This document shows, piece by piece, positions 55,346 to 64,000 of a stretch of DNA of 64,000 nucleotides. Source of the DNA: Artocarpus heterophyllus (lineage: Eukaryota; Streptophyta; Magnoliopsida; Rosales; Moraceae). The translations under genes were made by a program, and so were the position numbers. The stretch spans positions 27,262,386 to 27,326,385 of the forward strand of contig CM046347.1 of the NCBI GenBank assembly GCA_025403435.1. The letters are read 5' to 3'. Positions within the stretch are counted from its first letter, which is position 1. The number at the start of each line of letters is the position of its first letter. The notes below the pieces were generated by a model. It worked only from the letters and a program-made list of their open reading frames with translations, was not told the DNA's origin and made no database searches.

Positions 55346-56015
55346 TACGAGAGCTCATGCGAAGAAGTTTAAAGAAACGCTTATTGGGTTGATTCAAGCA
55401 ACTTGGGCTCAAGCCATTGCATGGAGGCCCATTGAGGGAATTGCATGCGAAAATCAGACCAACAAATGCGTGATTCAAGCTCTAGAAGGGATCGAGTAAT
55501 TTCCATTTCAGTTACTTTCCCATTTTGAGGCGACACATGGCGAGAATAATCAGCTTATGACCTTTTAATGTCTAGTTTCCTTTTTGTGTTTGTTTCATTT
55601 CTATTATTGTAAGGCTTTAAGCCATTATGGGAACTTTTCTTATTTGCTTTAAATTTGACATTTGGTAATTGATTTGCCCGAAATTCCATGGGCAATTAGG
55701 AGCTGAAAATTCGCATAGGGGAACCCCTATATATTGTAACGAATTTCATTCAATGGAATACAAGTATTAACACACAATTTGAGGTTTAATTCTCTTTGGT
55801 TCCTAAACAAACTATTCGAACTTATCGGAAGATTCCGTGGCATTCATTGAATTATCAATCAGTCCATCCATAGCTGATTGTGGCGTCCTCACATACCAAG
55901 GTTCGTGCTTCTTGTTAGGCATCGGGTCGCGGTTCCATCCAAAACCTGTTAGGAATTTGACCTTGGAAACCAATTTTGGTTATGGTTGCGTCAGTTCTTG
56001 GCGGGGTTCGTATCA
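55346..56015 (+). repeat. CRM-8 5' LTR, 5'-truncated
   Basis: Collinear with the 3' LTR at 59025-59765 from TACGAGAGCTC to TTCGTATCA. With the missing 78 bp it would be about 748 bp. Confidence 0.9.
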
Positions 56016-56105
56016 TATGGTATCAGAGCCAAACCTCTGCTGGTCAGTGGGTGCATGTACAAAGGTTCCCTGTCGCTCGTGTGGGTTAACGACGGAGTTG
56101 GCACG
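56016..56105 (+). other. TRIM internal sequence inside CRM-8, including its PBS
   Basis: From TATGGTATCAGAGCC to GTTGGCACGA it follows the TRIM internal region at 36813-36940, with the same TA linker before the PBS (CRM copies have TT) and the GTGTGGGTTAACGAC motif, but with one instead of two 39-bp units. It replaces the CRM leader, gag and protease. At 56106 CRM spacer sequence (AACAGGTCTATGAAG) begins. Confidence 0.88.
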
Positions 56106-59100
56106 AAACAGGTCTATGAAGACGAAGTGAGCTTACAGAGAGAAAGTGATAAAAAAATGAAGAGCGGAGAAAAATCAAGAGTGGGAGTGTAGAGAGAGAG
56201 TTTGGCCAGTGAGAGAAAAACGGAAGAGATGGCCGAGAAAAAGGGGAGAAAAGGAGAGAACATTGAGAGAGCCAGTACAAAAGAAGATTTGGCCAATGAG
56301 GTAAAAATAGAGAGAAAAACAAACTTTTATGCAAGAAGGAGTGATGTGAGAAGAGCTTTGTTTTCTAATCAGCCAATGATTTTACTCATGTACAAGGAGG
56401 CGTTATTAAACACTAACGATCTTGATTCCACCTTGCATAGTTCTGTTGTTTCTCTTTTGCAGGAATATGAGGATATCTTTCCCGAGGAAACACCGCAAGG
56501 TTTACCTCCAATCCGCGGGATTGAACATCAAATCCACTTCATACCTGGAGCTACAATCCCAAACCGACCAGCCTATAGGTGTAATCCCGAGGAGACAAAG
56601 GAACTCCAACGGCAGGTAAGTGAGTTGATGGAGAAGGGACACGTGAGAGAAAGCATGAGACCGTGCGCCGTACCAGTTTTACTTGTGCCTAAGAAAGATG
56701 GGACTTGGAGGATGTGCGTTGATTATCGAGCCATCAACAACATCACGGTAAAGTATCGACATCCCATTCCTCGCTTGGATGACATGTTAGATGAATTCCA
56801 TGGTGCTTGTGTGTTTTCTAAAATTGATCTGAAGAGTGGATATCATCAAATTCGCATGAAAGAGGGAGACGAGTGGAAGACGGCTTTCAAAACAAAACAA
56901 GGCTTGTATGAGTGGTTGGTAATGCCTTTCGGTTTAACTAATGCGCCTAGCACATTTATTCATTTAGTGAACCATGTTTTGCGAGCTTTTATTGGAAAAT
57001 TTGTCGTTGTTTATTTTGATGATATCCTTATCTATAGCAGCAATTTGGATGATCATATTGAAAATTTGAAACTTGTTTTAGATGTGCTTAGAAAGGAAAA
57101 GTTGTATGCTAACCTCAAGAAGTGCACCTTTTGCATAGATAAGCTTGTGTTTCTTGGTTTTGTTGTTAGTGCTCAAGCTATACAGGTTGATGAAGAAAAG
57201 GTGCGAGCCATCCAGGAGTGGCCGAGTCCAACTAGTGTGGGAAACGTACGGAGTTTTCATGGACTTGCTAGTTTCTACCGACGGTTTGTGAAAGATTTCA
57301 GTACTATAGCCGCACCACTGACTGAAGTGATCAAGAAGAACATTGGGTTTAGATGGGGAGAAGAGCAAGAAAAGGCATTTCAGCTACTCAAGGAGAAGTT
57401 GACAAATGCTCCATTGTTATCTTTACCTAATTTTTTCAAAACTTTTGAGATTGAATGTGATGCTTCAGGTGTTGGAATTGGTGCTGTTTTAATGCAGGAA
57501 GGGAGACCAGTAGCATATTTCAGCGAGAAGCTGAATGGGGCAACTCTTAATTACCCAACTTATGATAAAGAGATGTATGCATTGGTTCGGGCATTAGAGA
57601 CGTGGCAGCACTACCTATGGCCTAAGGAGTTTGTGATTCACACCGATCATGAGTCCCTGAAACACTTGAAGGGCCAGCACAAGCTGAACAAGAGGCATGC
57701 TCATTGGGTAGAATTCATAGAGACGTTTCTGTATGTCATTCGCTACAAGCAAGGTAAGGAAAACGTCGTTGTCGATGCACTTTCTCGCAGGTATGTCTTA
57801 ATCTCAACTCTTAATGCTAAACTTTTGGGTTTTGAACACATTAAAGAGTTATATGCTGATGACCGTGACTTTAGTACTGAGTATCAAGCTTGTGAAAATT
57901 TGCTAGTGGTAAGTACTTTAGGCATGAGGGATACTTGTTTCGGGAGAATAAATTATGTGTGCCTACTTGTTCATTAAGAGATTTGCTAGTGAGAGAATCC
58001 CATGGGGGAGGATTGATGGGACATTTTGGAGTAATGATGACTTTAGCTATGTTGCAGGAACACTTTTATTGGCCACATATGAAACGAGATGTTGAGAGGC
58101 TTTGTGGCAGATGTGTAACTTGTAGGCAGGCTAAATCAAGAGTGCAGCCCCATGGTTTGTACACCCCTTTACCAATACCTAGTGAACCCTGGATTGATAT
58201 TTCGATGTATTTGGTGTTAGGATTGCCTAGGTCTAAACGGGGAAGAGACTCGATATTTGTGGTTGTGGATAGGTTTTCCAAGATGGCCCATTTTATTCCA
58301 TGCCACAAGACAGATGATGCTTCCAATGTTGCCGATTTGTTCTTTAGGGAAATTGTGAGACTTCATGGTATGCCTAGGACAATTGTTTCTGATAGGGACA
58401 CCAAGTTCTTAAGCTACTTTTGGAAGACTTTGTGGGCTAAGTTAGGGACTCAGCTATTGTTTTCGACTACTTGTCACCCACAAACCGATGGTCAAACAGA
58501 AGTTGTGAATAGAACCTTGTCTACCTTGTTGCGGGCTGTCATTAAAAAGAACATCAAAACATGGGAGGAGTGTTTACCACATGTTGAGTTTGCTTATAAT
58601 CGATCTGTTCATTATGCTACTCAATTTTCACCGTTTGAAATTGTTTATGGTTTTAACCCTGTAACTCCTTTGGATTTAATGCCATTACCTTTGTCTGAGC
58701 ATGTGAATTTAGATGGAAAAAGAAAAGCTGATCTTGTTAAGCAGATACACGAGAAGGCAAGACTCAACATCGAGCAAAGGACTAAACAATATGCTAAACA
58801 AGCCAACAAAGGGCGTCACAAGCTCGTCTTCGAGCCCGGCGATTGGGTGTGGTTGCACTTATGCAAGGAACGGTTTTCGGAGCAAAGGAAATCCAAGTTA
58901 TTGCCTAGAGGGGACGGTCCTTTTCAAATTCTCGTAAGGATCAACGATAATGCGTACAAGCTGATCTAAGTCCTTTTGATTCAGGCGACGATTTGAGGAC
59001 AAATCCTTCTCAAGAGGAGGGGAATGATGAGGACATCATTAGCACAAGCAAGAGCACGTGGGAGACATATTCAGATCCAATTCAAGTTCCCATTGGTCCA

Positions 59101-59256
59101 GTTACAAGAGCTCGTGCGAAGAAGTTTAAAGAAACGCTTATTGGGCTGATTCAAGCAACTTGAGTTCAAGCCATTGCATGGAGGCCCATTGAGGGAATTG
59201 CGGGCGACAACCAGACCAACAAATGCGTGATTCAAGCTCTAGAAGGGATCGAGTAA
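56106..59256 (+). pseudogene. CRM-8 pol: RT, RNase H, integrase, several defects
   Basis: Starts in the Lys/Glu-rich spacer (KQVYEDEVSLQ). TAG at 56190-56192. RT with YFDD and RNase H are open from 56202 to 57977. A small deletion near 57895 shifts the frame before integrase, which continues from 57935. The first catalytic Asp is replaced (SMYLVLG where other copies have SMDFVLG), and a roughly 47-bp deletion near 58961 removes the region after AYKL. A TGA near 59161 lies in the LTR-encoded tail. Diverged at many codons from the other copies, consistent with an older subfamily. Confidence 0.9.
59012..59024 (+). other. CRM-8 polypurine tract
   Basis: AAGAGGAGGGGAA before TGATGAGGACATCA. Confidence 0.9.
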
Positions 59257-59765
59257 TTTCCATTTCAGTTACTTTCCCGTTTTGAGGCAACACATGGCGA
59301 GAATAATCAGCTTATGACCTTTTAATGTCTAGTTTCCTTTTTGTGTTTGTTTTATTTCTATTATTGTAAGGCTTTAAGCCATTATGGGAACTTTCCTTAT
59401 TTGCTTTAAATTTGACATTTGGTAATTGATTTGCCTGAAATTCATGGGCAATTAGGAGCTGAAAATTCGCATAGGGGAACCCCTATATATTGTAACGAAT
59501 TTCATTCAATGGAATACTAACACACAATTTGAGGTTTAATTCTCTTTGGTTCCTAAACGAACTATTCGAACTTATCAGAAGATTCCATGGTGTTCATTGA
59601 CTTATCAATCAGTCCATCCATAGCTTATTGTGGCGTCCTCACATACCAAGGTTCGTGCTTCTTGTTAGGCATCGGGTCGCGGTTCCATCCAAAACCGGTT
59701 AGGAATTTGATCTTGGAAACCAATTTTGGTTAGGGTTGCGTCAGTTCTTGGCGGGGTTCGTATCA
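59025..59765 (+). repeat. CRM-8 3' LTR (741 bp)
   Basis: TGATGAGGAC...TTCGTATCA with a single 51-bp repeat unit and TATATATTG near 59483. Confidence 0.92.
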
Positions 59766-61093
59766 AAAAGTTTCAGTAGGACTATATTTTAAGAAATATT
59801 AAATTCAAAAGGAAATATCATTATTCAAGAAATTATTTAAGAGGAGACTTGAATAAATAAGTTTAAACAAAACAATTCTTACTCAAACAGTTTATTGGCT
59901 GACCAGAAAGATCATCAATTTCTTTTCCTGGGCAAACCATATAAATTATACCACCGTAGTGGCCCAGCTAGGTTCTAGGACCTGCCCCCAAGGTCGCATG
60001 CTACACGACCCGATCTCTGTTATGGCGTCATACCCATATATATACATATTTTGTCTTTATTCAAAACCCATTTACCATGTACTTTTATTTACATTCATTA
60101 TAAAGTTCATCTTAGTTCACGGTTTATAAAGATAATAGATAAAATTCCTTTTTCAATCAACCATTGAAATCATTTTGAAAAAAAATTTTGAAGGCCAAAT
60201 CATTTGAAACTAGGTTACCAAAGAAAAGGGGTAGAAGTCCTATCTCGATACTCATGCTGGTGCTTCACACCGTAATCCTGATCCGCTATACGTTAGTTCT
60301 GCGGAACCAAAAATGACCGTAAATAAAACTAGGTCTATCAGTATCTAGTTTAAGATATTCTACATTGTTAAAGTAGTTCATGGTGCCCTAGTGTGCCATT
60401 TGTACCTTTAAAATCTTTTTATAAAGTTGGGGTTTCAATCGGGGTTCAAAATAGTGAAAACGGATAAAAAATCACAGATTTTCTCCTTGTTCAGTCAGCC
60501 TGCCAGTCTCCCTGGTTCGGCTAGGCAAACTATCCTGGTTTGCCCTGTCAGACGGATGAATCTGGCCAGCCGAACACGAAGTTTGGCCTACCAAACTGGA
60601 AAATTATAGAATTTTCCAGCCACAGGTTTTGGACCTCCCAAACCCTAAATCTTCATTTCTCAGTTCTCAGGCATGGAAATCAATCATAGATGATAGAAAA
60701 ACATAATAGGATACTTTTAAACTCATTTAAACAAGATTTGCACTCAAAATCCAAGAAAATCCAAAAATAGAGAAAAATGGAGAGAAATGAAAAATCATGT
60801 TTCGAATATGTTTTTCTTCAAACAAGGCTTAGATCCTTGTTGTTCTAAGTTTCTCTAACTTAGATCAAAGGTTTTCTAAGCTCAAATAAGCTTAAATTTC
60901 AAAATGCAAGAAAAATTGAAATATTGAAAAGGGTTTAAAATTTGAAAACTAACCTCAAATCGAAGCTTCAAATCACATTTTTGGTTGTTCAAACACATTG
61001 CTGAGCCTCGAATCCACTAACCCGAAGCTTGGGGCTCAATCTGATTCAAAATTTTGGGAGAAATGGGAGAGAAAAAGAGAGGCAGAGGGAAGA
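59766..61093 (-). repeat. Tekay-4: diverged Tekay-type LTR fragment
   Basis: Collinear with about 15803-17220 of the Tekay-2 LTR (CAGTAGGACTAT, GTGGCCCAGCT, CGCTATACGTTAG, and the GGCCTGCCGAAC-type units at 60490-60600), but much more diverged than the two Tekay-2 LTRs are from each other. Cut on the left by CRM-8 and on the right by CRM-9. Frames through it are not coding. Confidence 0.85.
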
Positions 61094-61892
61094 TGATGGA
61101 GACTTAGGGAGCTCAAATGCATGGAAGGTGGTTGACCTAATACAAATTCCTATTGGACCAGTCACAAGAGCCCGAGCTAAGAAATTCAAGGAAGCACTAA
61201 ATGGGCTGATTCATGAAATCTGGAATCAAGAAAATTTGTGCAAACCCATTGGCCCAGGCCCACGCCAACCACAACGGTGCGTCAATTTGATCCAAGTTCT
61301 AGAAGAATCCGGATGAGTCAAGCCTGATTGAAATCAGCTCAAATTTTGCAAGATCAAGTCAATGGAAGACTTTCGGAAACCTTCTCATTTTGGCACACGC
61401 GGCTAATCATTTATGCAAATTGTTGACGAGGATTAATTGCACTTTTTGTTTATTGTTGGGCGTGTAAATGGCTGAAAATCAGCCATTAAAGACTTTCCTT
61501 TCTTCTGGTTTTTATTTTAGGCTTAGTAATTATGTTTAAATTTGTCAACTTTTCTTTTTTTGGGCAACACTTTGTAATTTTGGCCTATAAATAGGCGTTC
61601 CCAAGGTTAATGGGGGGACATGAATGAATGAATGTTTATTTTCTGAGAGAAATAATTCTTTCTTTGGTTCTTTGACGAACTGCACGAACTCTTCGGATCA
61701 ATCCGAGCGTTCAACCCCCGACTTATCAATCAGGCTTTCCATCCTTGATTGTGGCGTCTTCGATATACCAAGGTTCTTGCTTTGATATAAGCAACGGGTC
61801 GCGGTGATTTCCATCCAAATCTGAGTAGAAACGGTCTTGGTTCCTTCTTATTGATAACGGGTTTCGTCAGTATATTGGCGAGGTTCTTATCA
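61094..61892 (+). repeat. CRM-9 5' LTR (799 bp)
   Basis: Begins TGATGGAGAC and ends TTCTTATCA. It encodes the pol tail [16 protein letters not shown] and stops at 61314-61316, so the LTR/pol overlap is conserved between subfamilies. Includes one GACTTATCAATCAGGC unit near 61719. Confidence 0.9.
61586..61594 (+). promoter_or_regulatory. TATA box in CRM-9 LTR
   Basis: TATAAATAG, a good plant TATA consensus, placed like the TATATAAT boxes of the other CRM LTRs. Confidence 0.6.
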
Positions 61893-61894
61893 TT

Positions 61895-61912
61895 TGGTAT
61901 CAGTAGCCTCGG
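61895..61912 (+). other. CRM-9 primer binding site (variant)
   Basis: TGGTATCAGTAGCCTCGG, two bases after the LTR. It matches the initiator tRNA-Met type with one extra T after TGGTATCAG. Confidence 0.75.
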
Positions 61913-62580
61913 TTCTAGCCTCAGGTTTGTCTATCCTTATTTGTTTTTGAATTCTAATTTATTACTTAGGTTCTATTCCGTTCTAAAAAAAAAAAAAAGT
62001 TGGTTAGTTTGGTTTTGGGTAACTAGTATATTGGGTTTCAAGTTTAGGTGGTAGTTTCCTATTTTGTGTTTCTTGGTTTATTATTCTTGTTCTCACCGAA
62101 TTTCACAAGAAGAAAAGAAAAGAAAAGGAAAGAAAAACGAAAAGAAAGAAAAAGAAAAGAAAAATCAAAAGGATCCAAAAAAAAAAAAAAAGTCTGGAAA
62201 CCCTCGTTAAATTTTTTTTTTGTTTCCTTTCCATTGTATGAGTGTCCAGGTGTCCAAATTTTATCTCACCTCATAGTAAAAAAAAAAAAAAAAAAAAATT
62301 TGCTTCATTTTGAACTGGGTATCAAAACGTGTTGCTGAATTTGTTGCCGGATAGATTTTATTGTTGTTTGTGTAATTCCGAAAGAACTGAAAGAGAAAAT
62401 AAGTGAGTTAAAAAAAAAAAAAAAAAGGCAAGAGTGGTGAGAACATTCGAGGGTAAAAGCCAATCATTCGAGTGAAACACGAGTGAACGGAGTGACCAAG
62501 TGATAGAGTGAAACACTTGAGGGAGAGAAGTAAGGTCCTTTATTATCTAACATTGTTTTGCAAGTAAAAAAAAAATAAAA
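61913..62580 (+). other. CRM-9 5' leader with A-runs and AAAAG tracts
   Basis: Four A-rich homopolymer runs (about 61985-61999, 62176-62190, 62278-62299, 62410-62426) and a purine tract of AAAAGAAAAG type (62108-62175). The GAGTG/GAAACAC stretch just before gag is shared with the main subfamily. Confidence 0.8.
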
Positions 62581-64000
62581 ATGAATCCGAATCAAGAAAG
62601 AGAAGCTGAAGATGATCTTCCACAACAAAATGTTCCCAATCTTCAGTTGCAAGCTTTAATGAGGCAAATGGAACGGTTGTTGACGCGAGCTCTAGGGCCC
62701 ATTCATGAGAGATTAGATGAGGTTGATGCCAGAACACGCAATAGGCAGCCACAAAACATGCAAAATAGGCGGAGGGGTGGATGTGATCTTTCGGAGGAAG
62801 ATGAATTAGAAGAGTTGGAGGAACCATTGATAAATAGGGGCAGATTTAGGCGTGGAAATGGGAATAGAGAAGCTAGGAACCGGGAAGACAATAATATGGG
62901 AGGTATTAAAATGAAGATTCCGCCATTCCAAGGGAAAAATGACCCCGGAGCATACCTAGAGTGGGAGAAGAAAGTGGAGCTAGTGTTTGATTGCCATAAC
63001 TATTCAGAGTTAAAAAAAGTTAAGCTTGCTGCAATTGAGTTCTCTGATTATGCGGTTGTATGGTGGGATCAGTTGGTAATGAATAGGCGACGGAACCGAG
63101 AACACCCGATTGAGACATGGGAGGAGATGAAAACAGTGATGAGAAAGCGATTTGTACCCAGCCATTACTATCGGGATTTGTACAAAAGGTTGCAAGGACT
63201 TAGACAAGGAAACAGGAGTGTGGAGGAATATTATCAAGAGATGGAAATAGCCATGATACAAGCCAATGTTGAAGAAGATCGAGAAGCAACCATGGCAAGA
63301 TTTTTGCAAGGGCTAAATCTGGATATTCAAGATAGGGTGGAGATGCAACACTATGTAGAGTTAGAAGACATGTTGCACATGGCCATCACAGTAGAGCAGC
63401 AGCTCAAGAGGAGGGGTAGCTCACGTGCGAATGTTAGTTCGGCACCTTCTTCATGGAAGCCGAATTATGGGAAGAGAGAAGAGAAATCGGTTGCTAGGCC
63501 AAAGTTTGAGCCAAAACCAGCCACGGCTAGCCCTTCAAACCAAGGTAAATATGATTCATCCACTTCTCGAAACCGTGATATTAAATGTTTCAAATGCCAA
63601 GGCAGGGGTCACATCTCAAGCCAATGTCCGAACAAAAGGGTGATGGTGTTACGGGACGACGGAGAGGTTGTTACGGATGACGAATCGGACGAGGACTCCA
63701 TGCCACCATTGGAGGATGTGGATGAGGAGGAGTGTGCTGTCCAAGGTGAATTGTTGGTCACTCGACGAGCCCTTAGTGTGCAAGCCAAAGAGGAAGAAGA
63801 AGAGCAACGTGAGAACATTTTTCATACTAGGTGCCACGTGCAGAACAAGGTATGTAGTGTGATAATAGATGGAGGGAGTTGTACGAACGTTGCTAGCAGT
63901 ACTATGGTTGACAAATTAGGGCTGCCAACGACCAAACATCCTCGACCTTACAAGTTGCAATGGTTGAAAAATAGTGGTGAAGTGAAGGTAACTAAACAGG
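62581..64000 (+). CDS. CRM-9 gag-protease polyprotein, N-terminal part, open to window end
   Basis: Starts ATG AAT CCG and stays open for 473 codons until the window ends. Residues 1-100 are acidic and Arg-rich with a probable helical N-terminus. The Gag domain starts at KMKIPPFQGKND (about residue 111) and includes WWDQLV and ELEDMLHMA. Zinc knuckle [14 protein letters not shown] lies near 337-350, an acidic stretch (DDESDEDSMPPLEDVDEEE) follows, and the protease has [12 protein letters not shown] near 431. Conservation with the main subfamily is high over the Gag core and protease but low at the N-terminus. No stop or frameshift is visible, unlike every other CRM copy here. Completeness of pol cannot be judged. 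Confidence 0.92.
   Translation, partial: MNPNQEREAEDDLPQQNVPNLQLQALMRQMERLLTRALGPIHERLDEVDARTRNRQPQNMQNRRRGGCDLSEEDELEELEEPLINRGRFRRGNGNREARNREDNNMGGIKMKIPPFQGKNDPGAYLEWEKKVELVFDCHNYSELKKVKLAAIEFSDYAVVWWDQLVMNRRRNREHPIETWEEMKTVMRKRFVPSHYYRDLYKRLQGLRQGNRSVEEYYQEMEIAMIQANVEEDREATMARFLQGLNLDIQDRVEMQHYVELEDMLHMAITVEQQLKRRGSSRANVSSAPSSWKPNYGKREEKSVARPKFEPKPATASPSNQGKYDSSTSRNRDIKCFKCQGRGHISSQCPNKRVMVLRDDGEVVTDDESDEDSMPPLEDVDEEECAVQGELLVTRRALSVQAKEEEEEQRENIFHTRCHVQNKVCSVIIDGGSCTNVASSTMVDKLGLPTTKHPRPYKLQWLKNSGEVKVTKQ

Larger units (their letters stand above)
55346..59765 (+). mobile_element. CRM-8: diverged CRM-like element with TRIM-derived internal segment
   Basis: 5' LTR at 55346-56015 (first about 78 bp missing), PBS 56018-56030, TRIM-like internal sequence 56016-56105, then CRM pol from the protease/RT spacer on (56106), PPT 59012-59024 and 3' LTR 59025-59765. 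Gag and protease are absent. The LTRs belong to a subfamily distinct from CRM-2 to -7 (single 51-bp unit, GCTCTAGAAGGGATCGAG). The right flank AAAAG continues Tekay-4 LTR. Confidence 0.9.
61094..64000 (+). mobile_element. CRM-9: diverged CRM-like element, continues past the window
   Basis: 5' LTR 61094-61892, PBS, leader with homopolymers, and an open gag-protease frame to the window end. It is inserted in Tekay-4 (left flanking pentamer GAAGA). The LTR keeps the design of the main subfamily: TGATGG start, pol tail, TATA box, CTTATCAATCAG segment, TTATCA end. The sequence is strongly diverged, so it is a separate subfamily. Confidence 0.9.

Noticed and set aside
62048..62338. 96-codon frame on + in the CRM-9 leader
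   Set aside because: Lys/Glu-rich translation of AAAAG tracts in an untranslated leader.

Overview
The window is nuclear DNA of a flowering plant. It is almost entirely nested, rearranged LTR retrotransposons. The plant origin rests on plant-type Ty3/gypsy chromoviruses (CRM-like and Tekay/Del-like), initiator-tRNA-Met primer binding sites, Ty1/copia remnants, a miniature LTR element (TRIM) and one recognisable plant gene exon (M50B-like membrane protein, exon 1 at 36282-36371). Genus cannot be told from the sequence. The density of CRM-clade copies suggests pericentromeric or centromeric DNA; that is inference from the known habit of the clade.

Layout. 1-757: end LTR of a CRM copy (CRM-1). 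758-2160: decayed copia on +. 2161-4304: 3' end of a second copia on -, with a 1.95-kb LTR. 4305-5234 and 14934-15383: one Tekay-type LTR on + (Tekay-1), split by CRM-2 (5235-14933, -, TSD CCAAA) and cut by Tekay-2. 15384-30726: Tekay-2 on -, with 3' LTR, PPT, a gag-pol frame carrying six stops, PBS and a 5' LTR that is split by CRM-3 (23340-30059, -, TSD CATTT). 30726-36701: the least repetitive part, holding a roughly 0.3-kb tandem repeat, a DUF1985-like gene fragment, AT-rich DNA, a 138-bp duplication and the M50B-like exon. 36702-37078: a TRIM whose second LTR is fused to the primer-binding region of CRM-4. 37079-46902: CRM-4 and the deleted CRM-5, in tandem and sharing an LTR. 46903-48283: Tekay-3 fragment. 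48284-52574: CRM-6 on -, truncated, joined head to head with CRM-7 on + (52575-55345). CRM-7 runs into CRM-8 (55346-59765), a chimera carrying TRIM internal sequence. 59766-61093: Tekay-4 LTR fragment. 61094-64000: a diverged CRM-9 with an open gag-protease frame leaving the window.

How the CRM parts work together. The LTR runs from TGATGAGGAC to TTCGTATCA. The polypurine tract AAGAGGAGGGGAA and the first roughly 230 bp of the LTR lie inside the pol frame, so the C-terminal CR-type motif of the polyprotein is encoded by the 3' LTR. In + or - sense the order is LTR, PBS, purine-rich leader, Gag, protease, RT, RNase H, integrase, PPT, LTR. Every copy of the main subfamily carries stops, frameshifts or deletions. 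Only CRM-9, as far as it is visible, is open.

The most interesting signals are two opposite TRIM/CRM chimeras with breakpoints at the LTR/PBS boundary, and CRM-2, which integrated with 1.5 internal domains that appear to come from two different sublineages. Both look like template switching between co-packaged RNAs. All alignments and difference counts here were made by eye. Some junctions between near-identical copies could be assembly errors.
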